From Nemophila menziesii (lineage: Eukaryota > Streptophyta > Magnoliopsida > Boraginales > Hydrophyllaceae), in contig JARWIR010000008.1 of the NCBI GenBank assembly GCA_029959085.1, forward strand, positions 682,001-746,000: a stretch of DNA of 64,000 nucleotides, written 5' to 3'. This document shows positions 22,112 through 34,378 of this stretch, piece by piece. The notes under the pieces are model-generated. The model was not told the origin of the DNA, made no database searches, and saw only the letters and a list, made by a program, of their open reading frames with translations. Every line of letters starts with the position of its first letter. Within the stretch, counting starts at the first letter, position 1. The position numbers were made by a program, and so were the translations under genes.

Positions 22112-23659
22112 TGATGTCTCCTCATTTGTGATAGATTAATGTTAGGATGAGACATCATTTTTAGTGATTTAGAAGTCTTTAATGTCGATTTTCTTGAGAA
22201 ATAGTGCACTTTCCTATTTTGAGTCTTGATTTAGTAAAATAATATTTTTAGAGCATATTGGGTTTAATTGTTTATTTAGTGTGTAGCTTTAAAGATAATT
22301 ATGGAGCTTAATTAGAGTCCAAGTCAAAGATTACAACTTATGGAAAGAGATTTGCATGGTAATTGGAGATAAGGAAACAAAAGCTAAAAAGATGGAAAAG
22401 GAAAAGCTGCCTAATCTAGGATTCTGCAGTACACGCCTAAAGAAGTGCTATTCTACCCAAGAAATAGGCCGATTTTGGTAATTTCCTTCTTAAAGGACCA
22501 AAAATAATTCTGTTGCGATTCTTTTGGTATCTTATGGAGCTCAAACAGACCAATAACGAAGAAGATATGCTCAAAACGGTCCAGCAGCGTTTATCTTTAT
22601 TTGCATACGAATTTGAGTTGGGCTAGAAGTCCAATACCTTACCTCTTCCTCAAGAAAACGAATTAGGTCTTCTAAACAACTATAAATACACCCTTATATC
22701 ACTTGTAAAATAATCCTTGCTTAGTTGAAAACCTTATAATTATTTCTTAGTCATTGTAGAGAGCAAGATGATGTCTTTTGTAATTTCTTTTAGTTTATTT
22801 CCTTCAGGTATGAACTAAACTCCCCATAGCTTGGGATTTGCATAATGTATAATCTATGAATTCTAATTTTTCTATCTAATTTTCTTTGGAAATTATATGT
22901 TTTAATTTGATATTAGCTTCTTACTTAATATTTGTTTATGTGTTTTGATTTAACGTCTTTCCTAGAACTGATCACTTTAGGATTGTTTTAATAGTAGTTA
23001 GATGGTCTCCTTGACAGGGTGTTTAACTATTGAACCACCACATAATGTTTAGTGTCGATATTAGTTCTGACAGAACATGATTCTAACTAGATACTCATTA
23101 GGGTTTGTTTTATCCACCATATCACCAATTGATTGTTGCGTTGGCTTAGAGCCTTGGTGGAGCTTGATAACTCTAAGAGTGTAACCACGTCTTGGTTGTG
23201 CCGTAGCCCCCTTAGTCGCTCTCAAGGTCTAAGGTATGGGAATTTAGAATCCTGACTAAGTATACCAAGAGCTAATATTCTCCCTTATTAACTAGATTTA
23301 TAGATAGAATTAGAAGGATTAGTGCATACTAGCAAAACCTGAGCTATACTTCTCATCTCATATTTCTTATCTTTTATTTTATTGTCTTTATTTTCTTAGT
23401 TTTAATTAGTTTTAATTAGTTTTAATTCTTGAATCTCGAAATCTGTTCCCTTTACTTTTTTGTCTTTTAATTATTTACTCTTACTCGTTATTCCTACTCA
23501 CGCGTATAACACACTTAAGTCCCTGCGAACGAACTCAACTTACTAACTAAAACTTGCATACGTCCTGTAATACTTGCAGTACTGTGCCTGTCTAGGGTGA
23601 GAGTGCGTAGTTTCTTGGCTTAATTTTATCTTATTTTTATCACACCCTAGGCACTACCA
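22112..23659 (+). mobile_element. 3' LTR of element A
   Basis: 1548 bp, TGATGTCTCC to CACTACCA. About 97.5% identical to the 5' LTR by eye, with a tandem AGTTTTAATT gain. Followed directly by the ATTCT duplication at 23660-23664 and then by B's gag on the minus strand. Confidence 0.95.
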
Positions 23660-24319
23660 ATTCTCCTACTGTTTCTCCATCTTCTTGACAAAACCTTGCA
23701 AGCTCGCTTTGATCTTTGAGTCTCATACTCTTCGGAAAAAACGGTTAAAGAATGAGGCTTGAAGTTCTTTCCATGAATTGATTGTTCCTGGTGGTTGTCT
23801 ATCTAGCCATTCGCTAGCTCTACCGGTCAAAAAGAACGAAAACATATGACAATACAGTTGCTCGCGTGTAATGACTAGAGTAACATAAGCATCACAAATC
23901 TGCATAAACTTCTGAATCGCTCTTACCGGATCTTGAATTGCTGTACCACTGTAGAGTCCATAACTTTGAGATTGACTGAGCATACCCGGATCGGGTCGAA
24001 ATTTAATATTCTGGATCTCTGGAGGACGGTAACCTATTGGTTGAACATGGAACGGCACATGGAGACCAGGAAGGTCTTGCTCTACTCGATTTTTCCCATT
24101 AACTCGTCCTTGTGGTTGTTGTACACCAGGTGGAATGAATGGTGGTGGTCCTCCTGGTGCATAGTATTGTAATCCCTCAGGTAGGATTCCAAGTGGTGGA
24201 TCTAACTGCCCCTGTATGCCTGCCATAGCTCTTCTCAAGGCTCTTTCCTCACGAACACGTTTGTTATAAGGTCTGAAGCTCCTCTCAGGCTCCGATAACG
24301 GAGGCCAAGAATCAAACAC
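23660..24319 (-). pseudogene. Element B ORF1, upstream part: gag N terminus
   Basis: On the minus strand it starts at 24319 (GTG, as in A) with the conserved SWPPLSEPERSFRPYNKR and runs to FFNRF. There one T is missing relative to A (near 23727), shifting the frame and causing an early stop after FRRV. Past the lesion the homology continues in another frame to the insertion point of A. The encoded region is the first half of the gag domain. An alternative first ATG lies about 31 codons in. Confidence 0.85.
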
Positions 24320-24451
24320 TGTGAAACCTGAAAAAGACTAAAGCAAACCACAAGCGTAAATCCGGAAAAACAAAAACTAAATACTGAAAAATAAAAGTTA
24401 ATTAAAAACTACTACTCGAAATAGATAACCCATACGCTAACGAGACACAAG

Positions 24452-24469
24452 TCCCCGGCAGCGGCACCA
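24452..24469 (-). other. Primer binding site of element B
   Basis: On the minus strand TGGTGCCGCTGCCGGGGA, 6 bases inside the 5' LTR. Two differences from the expected tRNA-Asp complement. Confidence 0.82.
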
Positions 24470-24475
24470 AAAACT

Positions 24476-26015
24476 TGGTGTCGCCTAGGGTGTGATAAAA
24501 ATAAGATAAAATTAAGTCTAGAAAACTACGCACTCTCACCCTAGACAGGCACAGTACTGCAAGTATTACAGGAAGTATGCAAGTTTTAGTTGATAAGTTG
24601 AGTTCGTTCTCAGGGACTTAGTGTGCTAGTCGAATGGGTAGCAATAACGAGTAAGCAGTAATTAATTAAAAGACAGAAAATAAATAGAGATTGATTTAGA
24701 AAATAGCTAATTAAAACTAATAAAATAAATACAATAAAATAAAATACGAAGAATATGAGATGAGAAGTATAGCTTAGGTTTTGCTGGTATGCACTAATCC
24801 TTCTAATTCTTTCTATTAGATCTAGTTAATAAGGGGGAATATTAGCTCTTGTATACTTAGTCAGGATTCTAAATTCCCATACCTTAGACCTTGAGAGCGA
24901 CTAAGGGGGCTACAGACACACCATGAGGCTGGTTCAAATAGGGTTATCAAGCGCTACCAAGGCCCTAAGCAATCAATTTCCATACATGGTGATAGTGATT
25001 AAATTATACCCTAATGACTATCTAGTTAGAATCAGTGTTGTTAGGACTAATATCGACACTAGACGTTATGTGGTGTTTCAATAATTAGACACCCAGTTAA
25101 GGTGCCCATCTAATTACTATTAAGAAAGCCTAAAGTGATCAGTTCTAGGACAGGCAATAAATCAAAACACATAAACAAATATAAAGGTAAGAAGCTAATA
25201 TCAGATTAAAACATGTAATTCCCAAAGAAACTTAGATAGAAAGAAATTAGAATTCATATATTATACATGATGCAAAACCCAAGCTATGAGGAGTTTAGTT
25301 CATACCTGAAGTAAATAAACTAAAAGAAATAATAAAAGACATCATCTTGCTCTCTACAATAAACTGGAAGAATTAAACTTGAAGAACTAATTACTATGAG
25401 GCAAGGATGATTTACAAGTGATATAAGGGTGTATTTATAGGTGTTTAGAAGACCTAATTCGTTTTCTTGAAGGAGAGGTTAAGTAATGGACTCCAAGCCC
25501 AACTCAAATTCGTAACCCTAAAAACATGCAATCATGCCTGTATTTCTTTTGGTCCTAGCAGCTTCAATTGTTATCCGTTTGATGCGTATGAATATACCAA
25601 ATTCATCGTCTCATAAAGATCTTCAACTTTTCTCTTGACCGTTTATCCAATTTCCACACCTTTTTTGAGATATAAGCTGATTTGTGGTCGTAGGTGCAGA
25701 AATTCAGGATTAAGGCAGGTTTTCCTTTTCCATGTTTTTAGCTTTTCTTTCCTTTTATCTCCAATTACCATGCTTATCTCTTTCCATATATTGTAGTCTT
25801 TTACTTGGACTCTAATTAATCTCCATAATTATCTTTAAAGCTTCACACTAAATAAATAATTAAACCCAATATGCTCTAAAAACATTATTTTACTAAATCA
25901 AGACTCAAAATAGGAAAGTGCACTATTTCTCAAGAAAATCGACTATTATGACTTCTAAATCACTAAAAATGATATCTCATCCTAATATAAATCTATCACA
26001 AATGAGGAGACATCA
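24476..26015 (-). mobile_element. 5' LTR of element B
   Basis: 1540 bp, full length, termini TG..CA on the minus strand. The plus-strand TATTTATA at 25432-25439 is its TATA box. Followed at 26016-26020 by AATAC, the right target duplication. Confidence 0.94.
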
Positions 26016-26020
26016 AATAC

Positions 26021-26612
26021 AACAACTCAAAGATCTATTTCCAATATCAGAGGGAGTGTAAACAAGACTGTACTATTTTCCCTTCGTCCAAGTTTTTGTC
26101 CCAATGGGTTTTCTTAGCAAGGTTTTAACGAGGCAGTGTTTCATGATGATCAGTTACATCTATATGTACTCTTTCTCCTTTGACCAAGTTTTTATCCCAT
26201 TGGTTTTTTCTTGGCAAGGTTTTGACGAGGCATATTTTTCTAATGGATGGACATCCAAGGAGGAGTATTATGAATAAATTATACTTAATTTATGATTGAT
26301 GTCTAAAATGCTTGGTTTAATCTTCCTATTTATTGTGGCAAGTGAAGGGTCACTCTTTACCCTATAAATATAGGATCATTTCTTTATAATAGAGTTTCTC
26401 AATATCTTATTCTTCTTCTTAAGTTTATAATTTTTTTTGACTAAGTTCAATTTGAATAAATTTGAATAAAATCTATTCCTATTTAATAAATCAAACTCTT
26501 GCTACATTTATAAGAATAATTCAGTGAAATAATTTTTCATGAAACTAAACCCTATTCAATTCCTATTAGCAATTTCTTGATCTTATAAAATATTGTGATC
26601 TTTTGCATCACA
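26021..26612 (+). mobile_element. Ty1/copia pol end, 3' UTR and LTR
   Basis: It begins with the last residues of a copia pol (RQLKDLFP in one frame). A UTR follows with two copies of a phrase CCAA.TTTTTGTCCCA..GGTTTTCTT and GGTTTT.ACGAGGCA. The purine tract CCAAGGAGGAG ends at about 26267, then an LTR of about 345 bp opens TATTATGAATAAATTATAC (TG mutated to TA). It has TATA-like CCCTATAAATATAGG and ends CATTTTACAACA near 26612. The same element lies left of B (6090-6519). It is a remnant. Confidence 0.7.
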
Positions 26613-27349
26613 TTTTACAACATCTAAGCTAGTTCTGTTACTTCATTTACAAATAATGTCCGACGCTATACTAAATTCACTATCCCAAAATGATGAAACA
26701 AAACCTACCCAAAGCCTTGATTTATTAACATAGTCAAAATGACCTAGATTTTGCTAATTCCTCAAGAGACTCACGAATCTAGTAACCCAAACAATGACAA
26801 AATTGCTTCAATAAAATCTCCACTGAAAATTGTAGGATATAATTAAAATCTAGGACCCAAGGTCACATTATTTAGTACATTTTATAGAAATAATATAATT
26901 AAAACTGAAAACAAATGAAAGGAATGGTACTAAGATTGAGGTCCACGTAGTCACAATAAGGTTTAACTCTTCGTGCAGCTTTCAGCAAAAAACCGGCCTA
27001 TCTTCATGCCAAATTTAAAAACCAAATTAATTAAGCCCAATCTAAATTATAACATGTTTATGTGTAATTGTGAATGGAAAATTTTAGTTTTCGTAAATAG
27101 ACGTGAATGCAACATAGAAGTATAGGGAACTTCAGCAGAATACTTGGTGTAGATACTTATAAATTTGCTATTGCATTATCATTAAAGACATTTTAGAAAA
27201 CTGATCTAGCTAATTTCATTTGAAGGACTCTATCACCATGATACAAACTTGCAAAAAATATTCATTGATGAAGATTGGAGGCTCCAAACACATTTGTCTT
27301 TATTTGAGAAAAGAGAACCAAAGTAGATGCTCTAATTACCCGTATTTTT
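26613..27349. other. Anonymous AT-rich DNA
   Basis: Nothing recognisable on either strand. Confidence 0.5.
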
Positions 27350-27500
27350 TACCTTAATTTGGGTTATTCGCCAATCCCCGAGTGGCGGCGGTTTTCTTGG
27401 TCAGAAGGGAGGCTTGGTGGGAAGGTGTCGTGAAGAGATTGCTTTTTTGTGATTTGTTTGATTGTGAGGGTGAAAATATAAGTTTTAATTCGTGTAATAT
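27350..27500 (-). repeat. Inverted third copy of the 2.7-3.0 kb repeat
   Basis: Read on the minus strand it has AATCTCTTCACGACACC, CTTCCCACCAAGC, CAAGAAAACCGCC and CCCAAATTAAGGTAAAAA. These align with 2880-3010. It is not coding. Confidence 0.7.
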
Positions 27501-29912
27501 GTTTTTGAGAAGTATAAGGAGATAAATGGTGGATTTTTGAGTTAAACGAGGATGAAAAAATAGCAATTGATAATATGTAATATAGATAAACAAGAATCAT
27601 AACCATCTAAATAGACACCCTCACGTATAAAAAATAAAAAATAAAAATATACCTACTGACTATCAGAACTTATTAAATTATTTCATATTTTATGAAGACT
27701 TACCCCAATGGGTCTGCAAGTTAATTGTTATGGTACATATATTGGATTTAGTACTTTTATATAGATATGTGTTCACTAAGACTAATTATGTTGGAAGAAT
27801 AATAAATACTGGATTTATTTTCAAAGCGGGTAGTTTTGAACTTAAGGTCAAACATTAGATTTAGCCATATGTATTTCGGTATTTGATGTTTAGTTGAAGT
27901 TTATCTAAATTTGGAGTGACAAATGATATCGAATCTAGTGCTCCTAATTCTTGGGTTGCCAAGTTAATTTTGAAACCCAAGTGTATAAGTAATTAAGAGA
28001 GCCTAACAAAAAAAATGTCATTAGGAGAGAAGATTTGTGAAGAAACGACAAAAAGCTGATATTTTATAATCTTACAATAAGTTTTTTGTTTAATAAATGG
28101 TGGTCAAGATCATATTTTATGCTAGGTCTGAATTAGTTCAAGTGTATTAGCCGTGATTTCTATGTTCGTACCCATTTCACTCTATCTTCTTTTTAGACAG
28201 ATCAATTTACTCTATATAAGGATGTATCTATATGCCAATACTCAAAGCCTTCTTTGATAAGTTATTTACGCGTTTCAAAATTTCTTCTAATGATGTCTCA
28301 TTTAATTGGTAAACTAGATATTTGTAGGGATATTACGGTATTTTTATGTATTTTCTGTTAAAAACTAACTCCAGTTAAGTGAAATGGCCTATTGCGATTT
28401 TTCGACATTCTTTAAGGGGAAAATTTTGTATTATTTTTGTTTTAGGTTTTTAGTTTTCAAAAAAATATTTAGAGAAGGAATTAGTGAATAGCCTTATATA
28501 ACACATTGCCTCTTGCAATTTTGGGTTGAAAGATTCTTCACGATAGTCCAAATTTTATGGGCGAAACCGTTGAAACAAAAATATTTTTGTAATGGGTTTA
28601 TATAGTTTGATTCAAAATAGTAGCTCTCTCATATGTGTAAGAAAATGCAGGGATAAAAATCCCGCAAAAGGTGGTTATTTGAATGGAAGATGAATATAAG
28701 CTATGACTAAAGTGAAACCTTGAACAATACCAAATCTTCTCAGTTAAATTTGAGTTCAATAGAATAGTTTCGGCATCTATAACGCTATCTTTTAAATGGG
28801 AGTTGATCGGGAAGGTGAAGGTCACATAAATAGTACATATTTTACTCTGTTGGGAGGTAAATAATCAACTAGTTATTGTAGAAACTTTATGTATATATGG
28901 AGATATGGCTTAATTTAATGTGGATTTGGAGAGTTTGTGTGGTGGAATCGACAGTCTCGTTTGAGTTATATGCTTTTCATTTTAATATTAAGATGACAAA
29001 TCTATAAGGTTTCTCCACATTAAGTACTGAGATAGATTCACGAGAGTTGCAAGTGTTGGTTAAAGATTGTGTGAGGTCCAAGAGTCTGTATAATAGATTA
29101 ATGAGACACTGTGTAGAAAATAAGGAAACATGATATTTGAGGCCGACCATATTTATAAAGAATTCGGTGCAATACACAAATTGACTAACATGGTAAGACT
29201 AAAGTCAAAGACCAGACTAGTACAATATGAAATCTTCTTGATGGCTTATAAGGAGTACTCATGGAAGAAAAGATTAGATAGACAACACCTAAAACTATTT
29301 TGTAACACCCCAAGAGATCTAACAGAGACTTAGTAAAAAAATACCATGGTCTTTAAGACCTCGTACGTATGAAAAAAGAAAGAGATAAATATGAAGATTG
29401 TATGTTAAAATGAATTACTACTAGGCTTCAAGCAAGGTAAGATATAACTGATAGACCCGTCTCATTATTAATCATGGGTAACACCATGTTCTTTTATTTT
29501 GATCAATCACAATGTTTAACGAATCATTTGGTAAAAAAGAATAGTTTATATTTAAAAACTAAGCAAGCATAATAAAAAGGAATAAATGTTTATAATGAGA
29601 ATCATTAGATAGAATTAAAAAAAAACCAGTTGATAAATTTTTTTTCATTCATATCGTATCATCTTGTTCAATTTCCACTCAATGTTGAGCTTCCTTCTAT
29701 TTCCCAATGTGTGTTTGGGCTATCTTCATCATCCAAACCTCACATCCTCATCATTTGGATTCTCTCTTATAAATATTTCACAATCATGTATGCATCTGTT
29801 AAACCAATCAAAGTCATAAATATTTTTGATATATGAAGTGTTTAGTGTCAAAATTAATATAAAGAGATATTTTCATGCATGTTATACACTTAATAGAAGG
29901 GCCAAGACTTAC
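27501..29912. other. Anonymous AT-rich DNA
   Basis: About 2.4 kb. Short frames occur but none looks like a known protein or shows codon bias. TAACACCCCAAGAGA near 29305 resembles wording in some gypsy LTRs but no ends were found. Confidence 0.45.
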
Positions 29913-30182
29913 CAACATAATTACAAAAGATAGCCCAAAAAACCTTTTGGTGTGTTGTGTATGTTGTACTTCCTGTTGGCTTATATTGCGGAAGTGGATA
30001 TTTGGTGGTGGTGCCGGTGGAGGTGATGTAGTGTCGTATATGTTTTTTGAGTTGTGGAGGAAAACCACCATTATACTGTGGGTAAGGTATGAAAGTTGCT
30101 TGAGGATAATGTGACATATGGTGGTGCATCCCAGGTGAGTTTTGTGGACCCGCTTGAGTTGACGATATTGTCGAATTTCCTC
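29913..30182 (-). CDS. Possible exon of an unknown Pro/Tyr/His-rich protein
   Basis: On the minus strand a 270-base frame with no stop lies between an acceptor-like TTTCAAG (ending at 30183) and a perfect donor GTAAGT (29907-29912). The product begins GGNSTISSTQAGPQNSP, then MHHHMSHYPQATFIPYP and YNGGFPP. This low-complexity composition fits the disordered part of a plant transcription factor. A short upstream frame (WEYEINALSDHISHFSR, about 30262-30313) could be the preceding exon. It lies about 450 bp downstream of the B3 exon on the same strand; whether they belong together is not shown. No family assigned. Confidence 0.35.
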
Positions 30183-30618
30183 CTTGAAATTTCACTTATT
30201 AGTAAGAAACTACTCCTACATATTCTAATTTACAATGCTAAAAGAAAATTCAAACCTCTTGAGAAGTGTGAGATATGGTCTGAGAGGGCATTAATTTCAT
30301 ATTCCCACATTATTGATTTCTTCCTCATCCGTTCTCATCACCTTTACAAATTCATTTTAATAGAATTAACATAAGACATAATCACACATATTTTTAAAAC
30401 AAATATTAAATTGCATTTTATTCATTTTTGTATTGTACAAAAGTTGATGCATACATGTGAATTCCTAGGAAATATTAATTGAGCAATGCTCCAGAAGTTC
30501 ACAGCAACTTTAAAGTCATAAAAAACATGTAAAATGGTAATTATAATTTTGTATTTAAATAAAATGTTCAATAAGGAAGGTAACCTACCATATGATAGAT
30601 AGATGGCCTTATAATCCA

Positions 30619-30864
30619 TTAATAATTGGATAATAAGGACACAAATGTTAAGTTACAGGGTATCCTTATCTGGTTCACCAAATAGAAAACAGCAACATCA
30701 CGTTCTTTCAACTTCTGGGCACAAGAATATTCCGTCCATCCACCACTAATTGAAAAGCTATTTCTTAGGAATTTAACTGTTCTTTCTTCACCATTTTCTC
30801 CCACCAGAACAATGTCCTCATCATGGTTGGGCATATGCTTTTCGAGAAAATCTTTTGGGATACG
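30619..30864 (-). CDS. B3 DNA-binding domain exon (gene fragment)
   Basis: On the minus strand an exon starts after an acceptor TTGCAG (adjacent to 30864). It encodes IPKDFLEKHMPNHDEDIVLV, GENGEERTVKFL, SGGWTEYSCAQKLKERDVAVF. This is the core of a plant B3 domain (the IP..F, SGGW and F.L. signatures), best matching the REM/VRN1-like branch; B3 proteins bind DNA in the nucleus. The frame meets TAA at 30619-30621 shortly after LVNQIRIP, where the last B3 strand would be. A donor-like CAGGTGAGT lies upstream at about 30950, but the sequence before it has in-frame stops. The gene looks partial or decayed. The apparent start at 30870 is TTG inside the splice acceptor, so it is not a start codon. 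Confidence 0.65.
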   Translation of the reverse strand, partial: RIPKDFLEKHMPNHDEDIVLVGENGEERTVKFLRNSFSISGGWTEYSCAQKLKERDVAVFYLVNQIRIPCNLTFVSLLSNY

Positions 30865-30959
30865 CTGCAATAGAGAATTTATCTGATATAAGAACTTATA
30901 TATATATTTAATAGACCCGTTATATTAATTAGGATACTCGTCACTCACCTGTGTGCGAA

Positions 30960-33900
30960 CTTTAGTAATCAACTTGATGAGCTAGGAAACTCTAGATCAA
31001 GAATTTCCCTCTTCTCTCATTTCCCTTTTTTTTGTTAATACATGTTAGCATATAATATGCTAATCCAAAGATATTGTGATTAATAAATAAAAATATCATT
31101 TATAGATACTTATAGATGTGATTTATGTGTATAAATTATATTTCTTAATTATCTTAGTTGTATAATAAATAGTTATTAATATCATAAAATACATGATATG
31201 CATATAATATGTATCAATACAATAATTATACAATATTAACTAATATTAATTGACATCTAAATATCACAATAATCTAAGATATTGTAAATTTGTAATCAGT
31301 AAGATATACTTTTACTTTAAAAAAAGAATATAAAGTATGACGTATGTTTATCGTGTTTTACGTGTATGACGTGTCGTTTATATTTGTCTTTCTTAGAGTC
31401 GTGTGTCTTTATCTTCTTATGTGTTACGCAGCCATGTCTTCTCACCTGTCAAGATTTTTGTGGTCGAATGCTGAGCCACGCGTTGAACATAAGAGATTAA
31501 AAACGTAATATTTACTAAATGTTTTTTTCTTTTTTCTTAAATTCATGTATATTTGTTTAATTTTATGTACCTTTATGTTTATTTTTACAACTATTAAAAA
31601 AAATTAAAATATATTTGTGATTTTGTCATTTGAGAATGACTTATTAGGTGATCACATGCAAGTTGTCGTCCCAACCTCCACCTCAGCCTCTACCTGTGCC
31701 ACGGCCTAAAACAACAAAAACAGGATTATCAAGTGTAACTTATGACTTTCAATAACTAATATCACAAGAGGTAAGTAAGACTTATTACCGATATTGTCCT
31801 TTGTTGAATGTAATGGCCAACGATCAGTTTTCCTGTAAAAACCTACTCATTAATGTAATGAAACCTAAAGTTCTTCTATCTAGGGGTTTCCTAGGGCTGG
31901 AGGGTACCTAGTATGGAAAGTGGCCAAGTTGAGCATAATAAGTGTTATTAGCTTCATTGTAACAAGAAATGAGTTTGAAATCGAGGTAAAGTTTTAATTA
32001 TTAACCATCAAATTTATAACATGGTAACTACTTATAACATAACATCGAATGAGTTGGATATGAGAGATCTATCATAATTTCGGAATGGATATAAATCTAT
32101 GAATAACCAGACAAATATCTACAATTACATAACTAGATCTAAAAATAATACATAATCCTATTGCAAGATTAATAAGCATATATGGGTTCCATTTTAAGTT
32201 ACAAGTATATTAATTTCTAAGCTGAATTTCCACGGGTTATCGGCATATGAGCTCCAGTTGGATAAATGAAAGAGCAATTTCAGAATTTTTGAAATCGAAA
32301 TTGGATCTGATAGATGGGAGCAAGTTAAGGGGAGAGAAGATGAAAAAGATCTTACCAGGTGAATCTCAAGAATTTGATGTTATGGATCGCCGCTGTTCTA
32401 TGGATAGGGAGGCGAGGCAAGGAAGAATTAATTGGGGCTGGTGGTGCAGTGTTAGAATGATAAGGGTATGGATCAAACAAATTATAAATTGGATATGGAT
32501 TGAGTTTTAAGTTGTTCATATAGACAATCACAATCTCTTAGTGCATTGAGTAAACAGTTATGGTGGTATGGTTCAATTTGTTATAAGAGGGGTTCAATTT
32601 ATTAAAAGATGAAAAATAATTGGGCCAAAAAATTATAATGATATAGAGATTAAGGATTATTGGGCTACTGTCTTGTCTTTGAGATTGATGTTTAATCTTA
32701 GTAATCCGGTTATTCATCATAGTCATATTATATTTCAGTTATTAGAAGTTGAAAGAGTTAATTGCACTAATAGTCCCTATATTGCCTTGGGTAGCATGTT
32801 TTTCTACAAACTAAAAATACCTTGATGCACTTTATTCTACAACAGAAAGGAATTCCAAATTATTAAAGGTCATTCCTCTACACATGGACATATATTAATA
32901 TTTATTATACTTTATATTTTTCAGGTTTGGCAATATCATAGTATCTACTTGGACAATGTTGAAATTTTTAGCTTAAAAATAATGAAATACTAAACAGTGA
33001 GGAAGAATTATAATCTACATTTAAATGTGAATTATTTAGGTATCATTGTTAACTTAATAGAGCAAATTCATAATTTTATTCATCCGAGTATATTTGCAAG
33101 TAAAAATGATTTTTTTATTCATATTCTTTTCATTTGTATGGAGTAGAGTGGATTTTTTTAATAATAAGAAAACATTAAAGCAGACAACCTTTTGAAAATG
33201 ATTTTTTTTCTAAAAAAATTGATCAATATAAATGGATTCATGGCTTTGTTCAATGAATTTATTTATTTGGATTCATATTTTTATTTATAGGAATTAATTT
33301 ATTTTGATTTGTATTCTTTTTGAAAATAAATGATTATAAAGAGATTGTTGGTGAAAGTAACAATTAATATTAATTATTAATTGATTTTTTTTCTATTTGT
33401 ATGGAAGAAATGAAAAAATTATTTATGATTTAAATGATTCCATATTGAAAGATAAAAAGAAAACCATAGAAAAGTCATATAAAATTGTTATCTATCTTAA
33501 TTTTCCAGTCTATTAGGAGTTGTGAAAAAACTTTTTACTGAGTAAAAATTTCCACAAAGGAAATGGAGAAAAGAAAAAGTAAGAATATAAGTGATTACCT
33601 CTCTTTCCATCCAAAAAGTAATACATGCTATGAATTTCAAAAGAGAAGAGGTAAAGCCCCATGCGCGTACCACCATCCCCCGCCCGGCAACGTCATGGGC
33701 GTGGGGAGTTGGGAATATTCTCCAATTAATAATACTATAGAGTGGAACCTCGGTTAGAGATAACCGTCACGACTGAAATATCTTTTTAACGAAACTTATT
33801 TAGCGTATAATTGTTCTTTTTATACTCTGTGTAAGTTTTGTAATTTTCTATTATTATAATAGTGTAGTTTATTTTTTAATTGTTTTTTTGCTTTTGTATA

Positions 33901-33986
33901 TCCATGTCTCTAGTTCTCATACCAGTGATTTTTTTTTCTGACAATTTAAAAGGATATTACATTTATATCACTGGTTGTTTTTAGAA
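30960..33986. other. Anonymous AT-rich DNA
   Basis: About 3 kb of very AT-rich sequence without a supported gene. A short GC-rich patch (CCCCCGCCCGGCAACG) lies near 33680. Confidence 0.45.
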
Positions 33987-34378
33987 ATGACTTTTCCTAT
34001 CTCAGGAGTTGCTTCATCATTGAATGCAAAGGTCTTTCCCAAAGTTAATAAGTTGGAGCCGCTTAATGGTTCCAACTACAATCGTTGGGTACAAAAGATC
34101 TTGATCTGTCTTGAACAGTACAAACTCGACTTTGCTATTGTCGAAGATCCTCTACTTACGGTGGAAAAATAAGTTCTTACTTAAGAAGAACCATCCAAAT
34201 ATCTTTCCCTCGAAGCCATGATCAACAGAGCGAACACAATGACTCGGGTCTGAATGTCAAACAATGTCTTGAATCCTATCTTTGATCTCCTTGCTAAAGA
34301 AAGGTCAGCAAAGGTCATATGGGAAACTCTTGAGAATAAATATGGGGCTGATGATTCCGGTAAGAAGAAATACGTCAC
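33987..34378 (+). pseudogene. Copia gag, 5' part, interrupted by solo LTR C
   Basis: It starts at the ATG at 33987 and encodes the N terminus of a copia-type gag (UBN2/gag-polypeptide family): KLEPLNGSNYNRWVQKILIC, then after stops near 34170 AKVIWETLENKYGADD. Gag would bind RNA and form particles. At least three stops and a frameshift break it. LTR C enters right after KKYVT. The rest resumes at 36145. Confidence 0.8.

Larger units (their letters stand above)
13794..23659 (+). mobile_element. Element A: non-autonomous Athila-like LTR retrotransposon
   Basis: This is a 9866-bp element with LTRs at 13794-15330 and 22112-23659, primer site at 15337, ORF1 15487-18294, GC island, ORF2 19319-20518, a 1.6-kb untranslated region and a terminal purine tract. 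ATTCT duplications flank it. It is the same family as B and inserted into B's gag in the opposite orientation. By eye the LTRs differ at roughly 35-40 positions (about 2.5%), a moderately recent insertion. It lacks RT and integrase core, so it would need enzymes from another element such as the D family. Confidence 0.95.
6520..26015 (-). mobile_element. Element B: non-autonomous Athila-like LTR retrotransposon, split by A
   Basis: The two LTRs (6520-7910 and 24476-26015) have termini TG..CA on the minus strand. The tRNA-Asp-type primer site follows the high-coordinate LTR, and a purine tract precedes the other. The target duplication AATAC is at 6515-6519 and 26016-26020. Without A the element is about 9.6 kb. 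Coding order on the minus strand: gag, zinc knuckle, protease, integrase tail, GC island, ORF2. RT, RNase H and the integrase core are absent. It sits inside a copia 3' end. It is dead: one gag frameshift, another near the knuckle-protease linker, and at least two nonsense codons. Confidence 0.93.

Noticed and set aside
32247..32510. 87-codon frame starting MSSSWINERAISEF
   Set aside because: No family resemblance, no splice context and an AT-rich surround; not distinguishable from chance.
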